Shown piece by piece: positions 1-5,373 of a DNA stretch of 5,373 nt (its first letter is position 1; every line of letters starts with the position of its first letter). A program made the position numbers and the translations under genes. The stretch is from a bacterium (lineage in GTDB: Bacteria; Thermosulfidibacterota; Thermosulfidibacteria; Thermosulfidibacterales; Thermosulfidibacteraceae). Location of the stretch: contig JALVZS010000003.1 in NCBI GenBank assembly GCA_027022065.1, positions 1-5,373 on the forward strand, given 5' to 3'. The notes beneath the pieces were generated by a model. That model had not been told where the DNA came from and searched no databases. It was given only the letters and a program-made list of their open reading frames with translations.

Positions 1-4
1 CATC

Positions 5-25
5 TCTATACTGCCCCCCTATAGA
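5..25. repeat. Short palindrome with G/C-run loop at the window edge
   Basis: TCTATA (5-10) and TATAGA (20-25) are perfect 6-bp inverted arms around a 9-nt centre, CTGCCCCCC. Read on the minus strand, the centre is a G-run 10 nt before an ATG at 3-1. It could be an operator or ribosome-binding region of a next gene lying to the left, but only one codon is visible. A 6-bp AT-rich palindrome may be chance. Confidence 0.15.
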
Positions 26-62
26 ATGGGACATAAGCTTAGTATAAAGACTAATATAGGAG

Positions 63-115
63 GGAAGCAGTATTTGGCCTTTTCAACTTTCTGTTTATCC
101 AAATAGAATACTTCC
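63..115. repeat. Imperfect inverted repeat downstream of trpA
   Basis: TATTTGG (71-77) pairs perfectly with CCAAATA (99-105). Just outside, GGAAG (63-67) pairs with CTTCC (111-115) across an asymmetric internal loop (CAG against GAATA). The loop is 21 nt. This gives a 12-bp interrupted stem 49 nt past the trpA stop. No T-run follows the stem on either strand, so it does not look like a classic intrinsic terminator. It could be an mRNA 3'-end stabilising structure, a Rho-dependent end, or chance in an AT-rich spacer. Confidence 0.35.
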
Positions 116-163
116 GCACAGCAGATGGCACGCTCCGCCTTCGTATAGAACTTTGCTTATCTA

Positions 164-871
164 TTATACCTTTCCTATTTCAAAACACCAACTCTCAAAA
201 TCTTTAATCCCTGAAGAGAGCCTCCTCACTGCCTCTGTGCCGATGACAAAGCCGTGGGCAAGTTTTAAAGCCTCCTCGGCATCCTCCTTGGTGGATATGC
301 CAAAGCCCAGCACCACAGGAACCTTACAGTGATTTTTGAGATGCAAAATCTTTTCCTTAGTTTCCTCATCGGGATTGAACCTTCCCCCTGTGGTTCCCCT
401 GACAGAGACGAAGTAAATGAAGCCTTCGTTCACCTTCTCAAGCTCCTTTATGTCTTTTCTTCTGCTTTCAGGCGTGGCAAAGGAGATCAAAGGCAGGGAA
501 AAACCATTGCTTTTGAAAAAGCCGTGCTCGGAGTTGGGAAGATCCGCAACTATAACGCCTTCAACCCCCACCTTTTCCAGCTCCTTTGAAGCCTTCTCAA
601 GACCCATTGCCCAGAGCACATTGGCATATGTCATGACGTAAAGTTTTAATGAACCTTTATAGGATCTCATCCAATCAAGCGCCCTTTCAAAGCTTACCCC
701 CTTTTTTATGGCTTCCTGGGCAGCCTTTGTTAGAAACGGACCGTCTGCCACAGGATCGCTGAAAGGTATCCCCACCTCTATAAAGTCAAAGCCTGCGGCT
801 TCTGCTATCTCAACCGCACGGGAAAATGTTTCAAAATCCGGATACCCTGCAATAAGGTAAAGCCCCTTCAT
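164..871 (-). CDS. trpA: Tryptophan synthase alpha subunit (compact form)
   Basis: TrpA cleaves indole-3-glycerol phosphate to indole and glyceraldehyde 3-phosphate and passes indole to TrpB. At 235 residues it is short (E. coli 268). The N-terminal helix is nearly absent, and the protein starts directly at strand 1 ([12 protein letters not shown]), as in Thermotoga. Catalytic Glu32 and Asp43 sit in [14 protein letters not shown] (32-45). Loop 6 reads SVRGTTGGR (156-164), with Thr161 matching E. coli Thr183. Phosphate is bound by GFGIS (189-193) and by GTEAV, which replaces the usual GSA[IL]V. The protein holds three of the five tryptophans encoded in this operon segment (W67, W87, W228). The ATG start at 871 has GGAGGT 5 nt upstream, within the end of trpB, and overlaps its stop as ATGA. 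It is the last recognisable gene. The TAA stop is at 166-164. Confidence 0.97.
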   Translation of the reverse strand: MKGLYLIAGYPDFETFSRAVEIAEAAGFDFIEVGIPFSDPVADGPFLTKAAQEAIKKGVSFERALDWMRSYKGSLKLYVMTYANVLWAMGLEKASKELEKVGVEGVIVADLPNSEHGFFKSNGFSLPLISFATPESRRKDIKELEKVNEGFIYFVSVRGTTGGRFNPDEETKEKILHLKNHCKVPVVLGFGISTKEDAEEALKLAHGFVIGTEAVRRLSSGIKDFESWCFEIGKV

Positions 872-2022
872 AACCCACCTCCAAGCACTATACCGAGATC
901 CTTGTCTCCCCTTCCCGAAAGGTTCACAAGCACTTTTTTCCCCTCAAAGCGCTCCCTGTGTTTCAGCAGAAATCCAAGGGCGTGGGAACTTTCCAAAGCA
1001 GGAATAATGCCCTCAAGGCGCGAAAGTTCCTTAAAGGCAAAGAGGGCATCTTCATCCCTACAATAGGCGTATTCAACCCTTCCCGTATCCTTCAGGTGAG
1101 CGTGCTCGGGACCCACCCCCGGATAGTCCAGTCCCGCAGACACCGAGTGAACGGGAAGAACCTGACCGTTTTCGTCGTAAAGAAGATAGCTGAAGGCACC
1201 GTGAAGTATGCCGGGCTTTCCGAGTCCCAAGGTTCTTGCATGCTCCCCCAGATTGTCTCCTGTGCCTCCTGCCTCAACGCCGATAAGCTCCACATCCAGA
1301 TCCACAAATCCCCTGAATATCCCTACGGCGTTGCTTCCCCCTCCCACACAGGCAACCACTGCATCGGGATAAAAACCCTTTTCCTCAAAGTGAGCCCTCG
1401 CCTCCCTGCCTATGACAGACTGGAAATACGCCACTATCTCAGGAAAAGGATGTGGACCCACAACAGAGCCTATAAGGTAGTGGGTGGTCTTCACGTTGGT
1501 AACCCAGTCCTTAAGGGCGGCGTTTATGGCATCTTTTAAGGTTCTGCTTCCCTCCTCAACTATTCTCACCTCCGCCCCCAAAAGCTTCATGCGCTTAACA
1601 TTGGGAGCCTGCCTTTGGGCATCCACCGCCCCCATGTATATGACGCACTCAAGCCCCAAAAGGGCTGCAGCGGTGGCTGTGGCGACCCCGTGCTGTCCCG
1701 CCCCCGTTTCGGCGATTATGCGCCTTTTTCCCATGAACTTGGTGAGCATTGCCTGACCCAAGGTGTTGTTTATCTTGTGGGCGCCTGTGTGCAGGAGATC
1801 CTCCCTCTTCAGGTAAAGCTCAAAGCCGTAAGCCTCCGACATCCTTTTTGCGTATGTTATGGGAGTGGGCCTTCCCGCATAGCTTTTTAAAAGTTCGTCA
1901 AGCTCTCTTTGAGCCTCCTTATCCTTCTTAAACGCCTCAAAGGCCTCCTCCAGCTCCTCAACGGCGGGTATGAGTGTTTCTGGTATAAACCTCCCCCCGT
2001 ATCTTCCGTAAAAGCCCTTCAT
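868..2022 (-). CDS. trpB: Tryptophan synthase beta subunit (TrpB1 type)
   Basis: TrpB is the PLP enzyme that condenses indole (from TrpA) with serine to give L-tryptophan. It is full length at 384 residues (usual 390-410) with a short N-terminus, [17 protein letters not shown]. The PLP lysine is Lys83 in HTGAHKINN (78-86). Glu105 in AETGAGQHG is the catalytic acid/base. GGGSNA (227-232) binds the PLP phosphate, and Ser369 in NLSGRGDKD faces the pyridine nitrogen. [16 protein letters not shown] (292-307) lies in the COMM/beta-gamma region. These are features of the alpha-dependent TrpB1 class, not the larger TrpB2. The ATG start at 2022 overlaps the trpF stop (ATGA), with an AAAGGGGG-type site 7 nt upstream. 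The C-terminal GGGL codons carry the trpA ribosome-binding site, and the stop overlaps the trpA ATG by 4 bp. This suits equimolar production of the two partners. Confidence 0.98.
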   Translation of the reverse strand: MKGFYGRYGGRFIPETLIPAVEELEEAFEAFKKDKEAQRELDELLKSYAGRPTPITYAKRMSEAYGFELYLKREDLLHTGAHKINNTLGQAMLTKFMGKRRIIAETGAGQHGVATATAAALLGLECVIYMGAVDAQRQAPNVKRMKLLGAEVRIVEEGSRTLKDAINAALKDWVTNVKTTHYLIGSVVGPHPFPEIVAYFQSVIGREARAHFEEKGFYPDAVVACVGGGSNAVGIFRGFVDLDVELIGVEAGGTGDNLGEHARTLGLGKPGILHGAFSYLLYDENGQVLPVHSVSAGLDYPGVGPEHAHLKDTGRVEYAYCRDEDALFAFKELSRLEGIIPALESSHALGFLLKHRERFEGKKVLVNLSGRGDKDLGIVLGGGL

Positions 2023-2570
2023 AGTTTTTCCCCCTTTGCCCTTTCCACAAAGAGCTTGATAAGTTTTTTGTTTTTCACCCCCGGAGCATCCTCCACCCCA
2101 GAGGAAACATCCACCCCAAAGGGCCTATACCTTTCAACCACGCGGGGAACATTCTCAGGAGTAAGGCCGCCGCTTAGTATCACTCTATCCCTTGGAAGTC
2201 CGAATAGATCCTCAGGATACTCCACAAAGACGCCCCTTCCATGGCTTGAGTCAACCAGGTAGTACTTGGAGTTAGTCTCACAGGGACCATTTACCCCGAG
2301 GATGAGCCTGTTCTTTACAGATTCGCTGTAATGATAGATCTGCACAAGTTGGCAAAAATCTAAAGCAGCTTTCGGTATCTCCTCAAGCCTTTTTGAAACG
2401 GCAACCAGCAGTAGCTTATCCAATACCTTTTCGGCTATTTCTTCAGCGGTTTTCACATCCACAAACCTGGGACTCTTGGGATAAAATACAAGCCCGATAG
2501 CGTCCACCCCGCAGTTTGCACAAAAAAGGGCATCATCAATACTTTTTATTCCGCATACCTTCACAAACAC
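2019..2570 (-). CDS. trpF: Phosphoribosylanthranilate isomerase (divergent, short)
   Basis: TrpF catalyses the Amadori rearrangement of phosphoribosylanthranilate to CdRP. At 183 residues it is shorter than the usual 195-210. The catalytic pair is present: Cys6 in KVCGI as general base and Asp107 in LVDSS as general acid. So are FYPKSPRFV (29-37), the phosphate loops [10 protein letters not shown] (132-141) and [16 protein letters not shown] (152-167). The middle is unusual. The strand that normally reads VGVFVN is VAVSK (56-60), and the hallmark VQLHGxE is VQIYHYSES (76-84), with shortened linkers. Gene position and termini make the function secure. The start is GTG at 2570, set by GGGGAG 7 nt upstream. 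That places the first 35 bp inside trpC. The gene ends in a 4-bp ATGA overlap with trpB, and its tail KGEKL encodes the trpB Shine-Dalgarno. Confidence 0.93.
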   Translation of the reverse strand: MFVKVCGIKSIDDALFCANCGVDAIGLVFYPKSPRFVDVKTAEEIAEKVLDKLLLVAVSKRLEEIPKAALDFCQLVQIYHYSESVKNRLILGVNGPCETNSKYYLVDSSHGRGVFVEYPEDLFGLPRDRVILSGGLTPENVPRVVERYRPFGVDVSSGVEDAPGVKNKKLIKLFVERAKGEKL

Positions 2571-3309
2571 GGTTAATCTCCCCTATTAGTTTTTCCGGAT
2601 TCTTCGAACGCATGAGAAACTCCCCTATCAAAAAGGCATCCGCCCCTGCAGAAAGCAAAAACTTCACATCCTCAACGGACTTTATCCCACTTTCCGCAAC
2701 CTTAAATCTGTCCTTAGGAATCTCCTTCAGCATGGACGCCGCCCTTTTGAGATCAACGCTCAAGTCGTTTAGATTTCTGCTATTTACCCCCACCATGTCC
2801 ACTCCCTCTAAGGAGAGGGCTACTTCAAGGTGAGTCTCCTCAAACACCTCAACAAGGGTATAAAGCCCCAAAGACCTGGCGTAATGAATCAGCTCCTGCA
2901 GGTGTTCTTTTTCCAAAAGCCCGCAGATAAACAGGATAAAATCCGCTCCGGAGTTATATGCCAGATCTATCTGTCTTTTTGAAACAACAAACTCCTTGCA
3001 CAAAACGGGAATCTTCACAGATGACGCTACCTTTTGTAGATTTTCCCAGCTTCCGTTAAAGAATTGGGAGTCAACGAGCACACTTACGGAACCCGCTCCC
3101 CCCGCCTCATACCTTCTTGCCTGAAGAACAGGATCCACCTCTTTTATGATCCCTGCCGAGGGAGAGGCAATCTTCACCTCCGCTATCACAGGCTTTGTTT
3201 TAAGGCTAACAACGGGATTAAGTATGCCTTTTTTTCTTTCCCCAAAGGTGCAAGGATCAAGGGCTTCAACCTCTGAAAACTTCAGTCTCTTCACCTTTTC
3301 AAGAAACAT
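2536..3309 (-). CDS. trpC: Indole-3-glycerol phosphate synthase
   Basis: TrpC closes the indole ring, converting CdRP to indole-3-glycerol phosphate with loss of CO2 and water. At 257 residues it is a typical monofunctional (beta/alpha)8 enzyme. By alignment from memory with Sulfolobus IGPS, the active-site set is complete: Glu44 and Lys46 in IAEVKIASPS, Lys105 in CKEF, Glu154 in LVEVFEE, Asn176 and Arg178 in GVNSRNL, and Ser207 in VAESGI. One oddity is EVKIASPSAG where bacterial TrpC usually has EVKKASPSKG. The second Lys is Ile, and the last Lys is Ala. The phosphate-binding end SAGADAFLIGEFLM (220-233) is normal. The ATG start at 3309 has GAGGGAG 7 nt upstream, inside the last codons of trpD (11-bp overlap). 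The 3' end overlaps trpF by 35 bp, so the tail [11 protein letters not shown] is read over the first codons of trpF. Confidence 0.97.
   Translation of the reverse strand: MFLEKVKRLKFSEVEALDPCTFGERKKGILNPVVSLKTKPVIAEVKIASPSAGIIKEVDPVLQARRYEAGGAGSVSVLVDSQFFNGSWENLQKVASSVKIPVLCKEFVVSKRQIDLAYNSGADFILFICGLLEKEHLQELIHYARSLGLYTLVEVFEETHLEVALSLEGVDMVGVNSRNLNDLSVDLKRAASMLKEIPKDRFKVAESGIKSVEDVKFLLSAGADAFLIGEFLMRSKNPEKLIGEINRVCEGMRNKKY
2578..2583 (-). promoter_or_regulatory. Ribosome-binding site for trpF (GGGGAG) inside trpC
   Basis: GGGGAG, encoding the Gly-Glu of LIGEINR near the TrpC C-terminus, lies 7 nt before the GTG at 2570-2568. This spacing supports a GTG start at 2570. The next GTG, at 2564, would be 13 nt away. 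The site sits upstream of the trpC stop, so trpF initiation must occur within translated trpC. Confidence 0.7.
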
Positions 3310-4285
3310 CTTTAAGCTCCCTCACCGTCTCAAGAACCGCCCCATCCTTTATGGCGGAAAGCGCCTTTTTAAATCCCTCATCAACGTCGCACACCCCGGC
3401 TGCGTAAAGGGCAAAGGCAGTATTCAGGGCAACGCACAAAGAAGCCTCCTCGTTTTTGTAGCTTAAAGCATCCTCAAACACCTTAAGCGCCTGCTCCTTG
3501 GTGGAAACCCTCGGAACATCAAAGTATCTTCCAAGAAGCTTTTTAGGATCAAAGGTGTATTCCTTTACGGAGCCGTCCCTCACCTCAATCACCACCGTCT
3601 CCGCCTTGGGGCTCACCTCATCCAGTCCATCGGTTGAGGAGACAAACACCCTATCTTTTCTACCCAAAAGCCTGTTTGCCTCAGCCACCACCCTCGCCTT
3701 TTCAACAGAGTAAACCCCCACCAGTTGAGAAGACGGATCGCATGGGTTTATCTGAGGACCCAGGATGTTGAAGATGGTGGGAACACCGAGGGCTTTTCTC
3801 ACAGGAGCAACCTTAGCAAAGGCAGGATGAAAACCGGGGGCAAAGAGGAAGACAAAGTTCTTTTCTTCAAGCTCTTTTTTTGCCTCCCCGGCATCCTTGG
3901 CAACTTTCAGCCCAAGAGCTTCCACAACATCTGCAGACCCAGTAATACCTGTAACCGCCCTGTTTCCGTGCTTGGCAACGGGAACACCGAGGCTTCTCAA
4001 AACCAGAGCGCTTGCGGTGGATATATTAAAGGTGCTGGCTCCATCTCCTCCGGTGCCGCAGGTATCAACAACCCCATCAACGGCATGCTCCACCCTTACC
4101 TTCTTTTTTTCCGCAACGGTTATGGCAGCAGCTACCTCCTCAGGCGTCTCCCCCCTAAACGCCATAACAGCAAGAATAGCGGCGGTCTGCTCCGGAAGAA
4201 GCCTTCCCTCAAACATGTCCTCAAAAAGCTTCAACGCATCATCAAAGGAAAGCCTCTCTCCCTTCAAAACCCTCTTAACCACCAT
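3299..4285 (-). CDS. trpD: Anthranilate phosphoribosyltransferase
   Basis: TrpD transfers phosphoribose from PRPP to anthranilate. The 328 residues match the usual 330-345 for stand-alone TrpD. There is an N-terminal helical domain (about 1-70), then the PRPP loop DTCGTGGDG (74-82), NISTA (87-91) and KHGNRAV (105-111). The anthranilate-site residues are FHPA (152-155) and Arg163 in PVRKALGVPTIFNILGP. The Mg-binding Asp222-Glu223 lie in DGLDEVSP. The segment after KHGNRAV reads TGITGSAD, where most relatives have SSxSGSAD or SSxCGSAD. This may be a conservative change in the phosphate-binding loop. The ATG start at 4285 has AGAGGT 5 nt upstream, inside trpG. The gene overlaps trpG by 11 bp and trpC by 11 bp. 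It is not fused to trpG, unlike in Thermotoga or enterobacteria. Pyrimidine phosphorylases share the fold but not these motifs. Confidence 0.97.
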   Translation of the reverse strand: MVVKRVLKGERLSFDDALKLFEDMFEGRLLPEQTAAILAVMAFRGETPEEVAAAITVAEKKKVRVEHAVDGVVDTCGTGGDGASTFNISTASALVLRSLGVPVAKHGNRAVTGITGSADVVEALGLKVAKDAGEAKKELEEKNFVFLFAPGFHPAFAKVAPVRKALGVPTIFNILGPQINPCDPSSQLVGVYSVEKARVVAEANRLLGRKDRVFVSSTDGLDEVSPKAETVVIEVRDGSVKEYTFDPKKLLGRYFDVPRVSTKEQALKVFEDALSYKNEEASLCVALNTAFALYAAGVCDVDEGFKKALSAIKDGAVLETVRELKDVS

Positions 4286-4835
4286 GGCACACCTCTAAAA
4301 AGTTTTTTGCTATTTTTTCTCCAAATTCAGAGAGGATGGATTCTGGATGAAACTGAACGCCAAAGACCTTAAGCTCGGGATTCTCGCATGCCATAAGCTC
4401 CCCGTCCTTTTCCGAATAGGCAACAGGGATGAGGCTGTTATTTTTCAGCTTCACGCTCAAGGAGTGGTATCTCACGGCTCTAAAGCCATCGGGAACGCCT
4501 TTGAGGATGATGGAGTCCTTCACTATCTTTATCCTGTCCTCCTTACCGTGCTGGATGGTCCTTGCCCTTGAAACCTCGTGCCCTAAAACATGTGCTATTA
4601 TCTGCATCCCCAGGCACACCCCGAAAACGGGCACTTTCCCCAAAACGCTTCTCAGCTTCTCGCAGGCACCGGGCATGCTCTCAGGTCTTGATGGACCGGG
4701 AGAGAGAATCAGACCGGAAAAGCCCTCGGGAAGCGGGCGGTTCTCCCTCACAACTACCACATCGGCGCCCGCGAGCCTGAAAAGGGCGTAAAGGTTGTAG
4801 GTAAAGGAATCGTAGTTATCCACAAGCACAATCAC
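4275..4835 (-). CDS. trpG: Anthranilate synthase component II, glutamine amidotransferase
   Basis: TrpG hydrolyses glutamine and channels ammonia to TrpE. At 186 residues it is a complete stand-alone class I amidotransferase, close to the usual 185-200. It has the N-terminal DNYDSFTYNLY (6-16), the oxyanion-hole strand LSPGPSRP (44-51), the nucleophile Cys74 in GVCLGMQ (72-78), and the catalytic His163 and Glu165 in QFHPES (161-166). RYHSLSV at 122-128 is the conserved YHSL block. The start chosen is GTG at 4835, one base after the trpE TGA. An open frame continues upstream to a TTG at 4865, but that extension (with a Trp and PPW) has no family counterpart. The 3' end overlaps trpD by 11 bp, and its codons for LEVC carry the trpD Shine-Dalgarno AGAGGT. 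The same subunit can also serve PabB in some bacteria. That cannot be judged here. Confidence 0.96.
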   Translation of the reverse strand: MIVLVDNYDSFTYNLYALFRLAGADVVVVRENRPLPEGFSGLILSPGPSRPESMPGACEKLRSVLGKVPVFGVCLGMQIIAHVLGHEVSRARTIQHGKEDRIKIVKDSIILKGVPDGFRAVRYHSLSVKLKNNSLIPVAYSEKDGELMACENPELKVFGVQFHPESILSEFGEKIAKNFLEVCHGG

Positions 4836-4836
4836 A

Positions 4837-5373
4837 TCACACCTCCATGGTGGGAGACTTCTCAAGGGAAACGAGAAGCGCCCTCAGCTTGTTCTCCACC
4901 TCTTTTCTCTCCCTTTCCGGAATACTGTCGTAAACGATGCCCGCCCCTGCCCTTAAGATGCATCTATCCTTCTCAAACTTCGCAGACCTTATGGTGATGC
5001 AGGTGTCCATGTTCCCGTTCACGGAGTAATAGCCCACGCATCCTGCGTAAAAGTCCCTTGAAGATCTCTCCACATCGTCAATGATCTCCATTGCCCTCAC
5101 CTTGGGAGCACCGCTTACGGTTCCCGCGGGAAAGGTCATCTTCAGAAGCTCAACGGGAGTAATTTCCTCCTTCAGCCTTCCCACAACGGTGGAGACTAAA
5201 TGAACCACATGGGAGTAAACCTCAGCCTCCATGAACCTGGGCACCGAAACGGAGGCAGGGTCGCAGTGGGTGTAAAGGTCGTTTCTTGCAAGATCAACAA
5301 GCATCAGGTGCTCCGCCCTCTCCTTTTCATCGCCCTTCAAAGCCTCTATGATCTCGTCCAAGTTCTCCCCCAC
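4837..5373 (-). CDS. trpE: Anthranilate synthase component I, C-terminal part (partial gene)
   Basis: TrpE makes anthranilate from chorismate, using ammonia delivered by TrpG, in the first committed step of tryptophan synthesis. Only the last 178 codons are present. The 5' end lies beyond the right edge, and the first visible codon (GTG) is an internal Val, not a start. What is visible is the C-terminal part of the chorismate-binding fold. Its blocks, in window-local numbering, are AEHLMLVDLARNDL at 20-33, VYSHVVHLVSTVVG at 52-65, FPAGTVSGAPKVRAMEIID at 81-99, GCVGYYSVNGNMDTCITIRS at 111-130 and AGAGIVYDSIPE at 142-153. These closely match enterobacterial TrpE. The N-terminal tryptophan-feedback site is off-window. 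The gene ends ATG-GAG-GTG-TGA, so its last codons also supply the trpG ribosome-binding site. PabB and isochorismate synthase share this fold, but GTVSGAPK and the trp context make TrpE very likely. Confidence 0.96.
   Translation of the reverse strand: MGENLDEIIEALKGDEKERAEHLMLVDLARNDLYTHCDPASVSVPRFMEAEVYSHVVHLVSTVVGRLKEEITPVELLKMTFPAGTVSGAPKVRAMEIIDDVERSSRDFYAGCVGYYSVNGNMDTCITIRSAKFEKDRCILRAGAGIVYDSIPERERKEVENKLRALLVSLEKSPTMEV
4841..4846 (-). promoter_or_regulatory. Ribosome-binding site for trpG (GGAGGT)
   Basis: A full GGAGGT lies within the last sense codons of trpE, 5 nt before the GTG at 4835-4833. It fixes the trpG start at that GTG, which gives the family-typical N-terminus MIVLVDNYDSF, instead of the upstream in-frame TTG at 4865. 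A second GTG at 4829 would have 11 nt spacing and is less likely. Confidence 0.8.

Noticed and set aside
39-54. TTAGT/ACTAA inverted repeat (39-43/50-54)
   Set aside because: It is a five-pair AT-rich stem with no supporting context, expected by chance in an AT-rich spacer.
40-90. Minus-strand promoter built from TTGAAA (about 86-81) and TATATT or TATACT
   Set aside because: The spacing from TTGAAA to TATATT is about 22 nt, well over 17, and no good -35 lies 17 nt before TATACT.
26-106. 26-codon ATG-to-TAG frame on the plus strand in the trpA downstream spacer, open to the left edge
   Set aside because: It is short, has no Shine-Dalgarno before the ATG, and has no recognisable peptide. It could be the tail of a convergent gene from the left, but nothing visible supports that.
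116-163. Terminator hairpin from GGC/GCC around 127-139
   Set aside because: Only three base pairs form around a 7-nt loop, and no T-run follows on the minus strand.
958-1539. 193-codon open frame on the plus strand opposite trpB
   Set aside because: It is fully antisense to conserved trpB, with no recognisable motif. It is explained by codon usage of the real gene.
868-2022. TrpB2 (alpha-independent) class for the beta subunit
   Set aside because: The length of 384, the short N-terminus and the HTGAHKINN and AETGAGQHG contexts fit TrpB1, and it sits next to trpA.
4275-4285. A trpG-trpD fusion by frameshift, as in some bacteria with a bifunctional TrpGD
   Set aside because: trpG ends in TAA, and trpD has its own ATG and SD. 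Both proteins have normal stand-alone lengths, and no slippery run is seen at the 11-bp overlap.
3725-4372. 215-codon open frame on the plus strand opposite trpD/trpG
   Set aside because: It is antisense to two confidently identified genes. It has a low-complexity, family-less composition and no plausible ribosome-binding context. It is a shadow of the coding bias.
4836-4865. N-terminal extension of trpG starting at a TTG at 4865
   Set aside because: The added residues (RSLPPWRCD) have no TrpG counterpart. The frame lies entirely inside the trpE 3' end, and the GGAGGT site sits after that TTG and points to the GTG at 4835.

Overview
This window is almost entirely one tryptophan-biosynthesis operon on the minus strand. 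In transcription order (right to left) it reads trpE (3' part only) - trpG - trpD - trpC - trpF - trpB - trpA. Together these genes encode every step from chorismate to L-tryptophan, with all seven activities on separate polypeptides (no trpGD or trpCF fusion). trpE runs off the right edge, so its N-terminal regulatory half, the operon promoter and any leader or attenuator lie outside the window.

Layout: trpE 4837-5373 (partial), trpG 4275-4835, trpD 3299-4285, trpC 2536-3309, trpF 2019-2570, trpB 868-2022, trpA 164-871. Packing is extreme. The trpE/trpG gap is 1 nt, and every later junction overlaps (11, 11, 35, 4 and 4 bp). Each downstream start has a purine-rich Shine-Dalgarno inside the end of the preceding gene, so strong translational coupling is expected. 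Positions 1-163, downstream of trpA, are more AT-rich (about 42% GC by hand count) and hold no gene I can support. They contain two inverted repeats and no convincing intrinsic terminator.

How the genes work together: TrpE+TrpG form anthranilate synthase, TrpD adds phosphoribose, TrpF isomerises, TrpC closes the indole ring, and TrpA+TrpB form tryptophan synthase with indole channelled between subunits. The proteins themselves contain very little tryptophan.

Organism: a bacterium, possibly thermophilic. The hints are Lys/Glu-rich compact enzymes, frequent AGA/AGG Arg and ATA Ile codons, very tight gene packing and a short Thermotoga-like TrpA. I cannot assign a phylum from this window. I see no mobile element, CRISPR array, RNA gene or novel system. 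The region is ordinary core metabolism, with a few sequence details worth checking.
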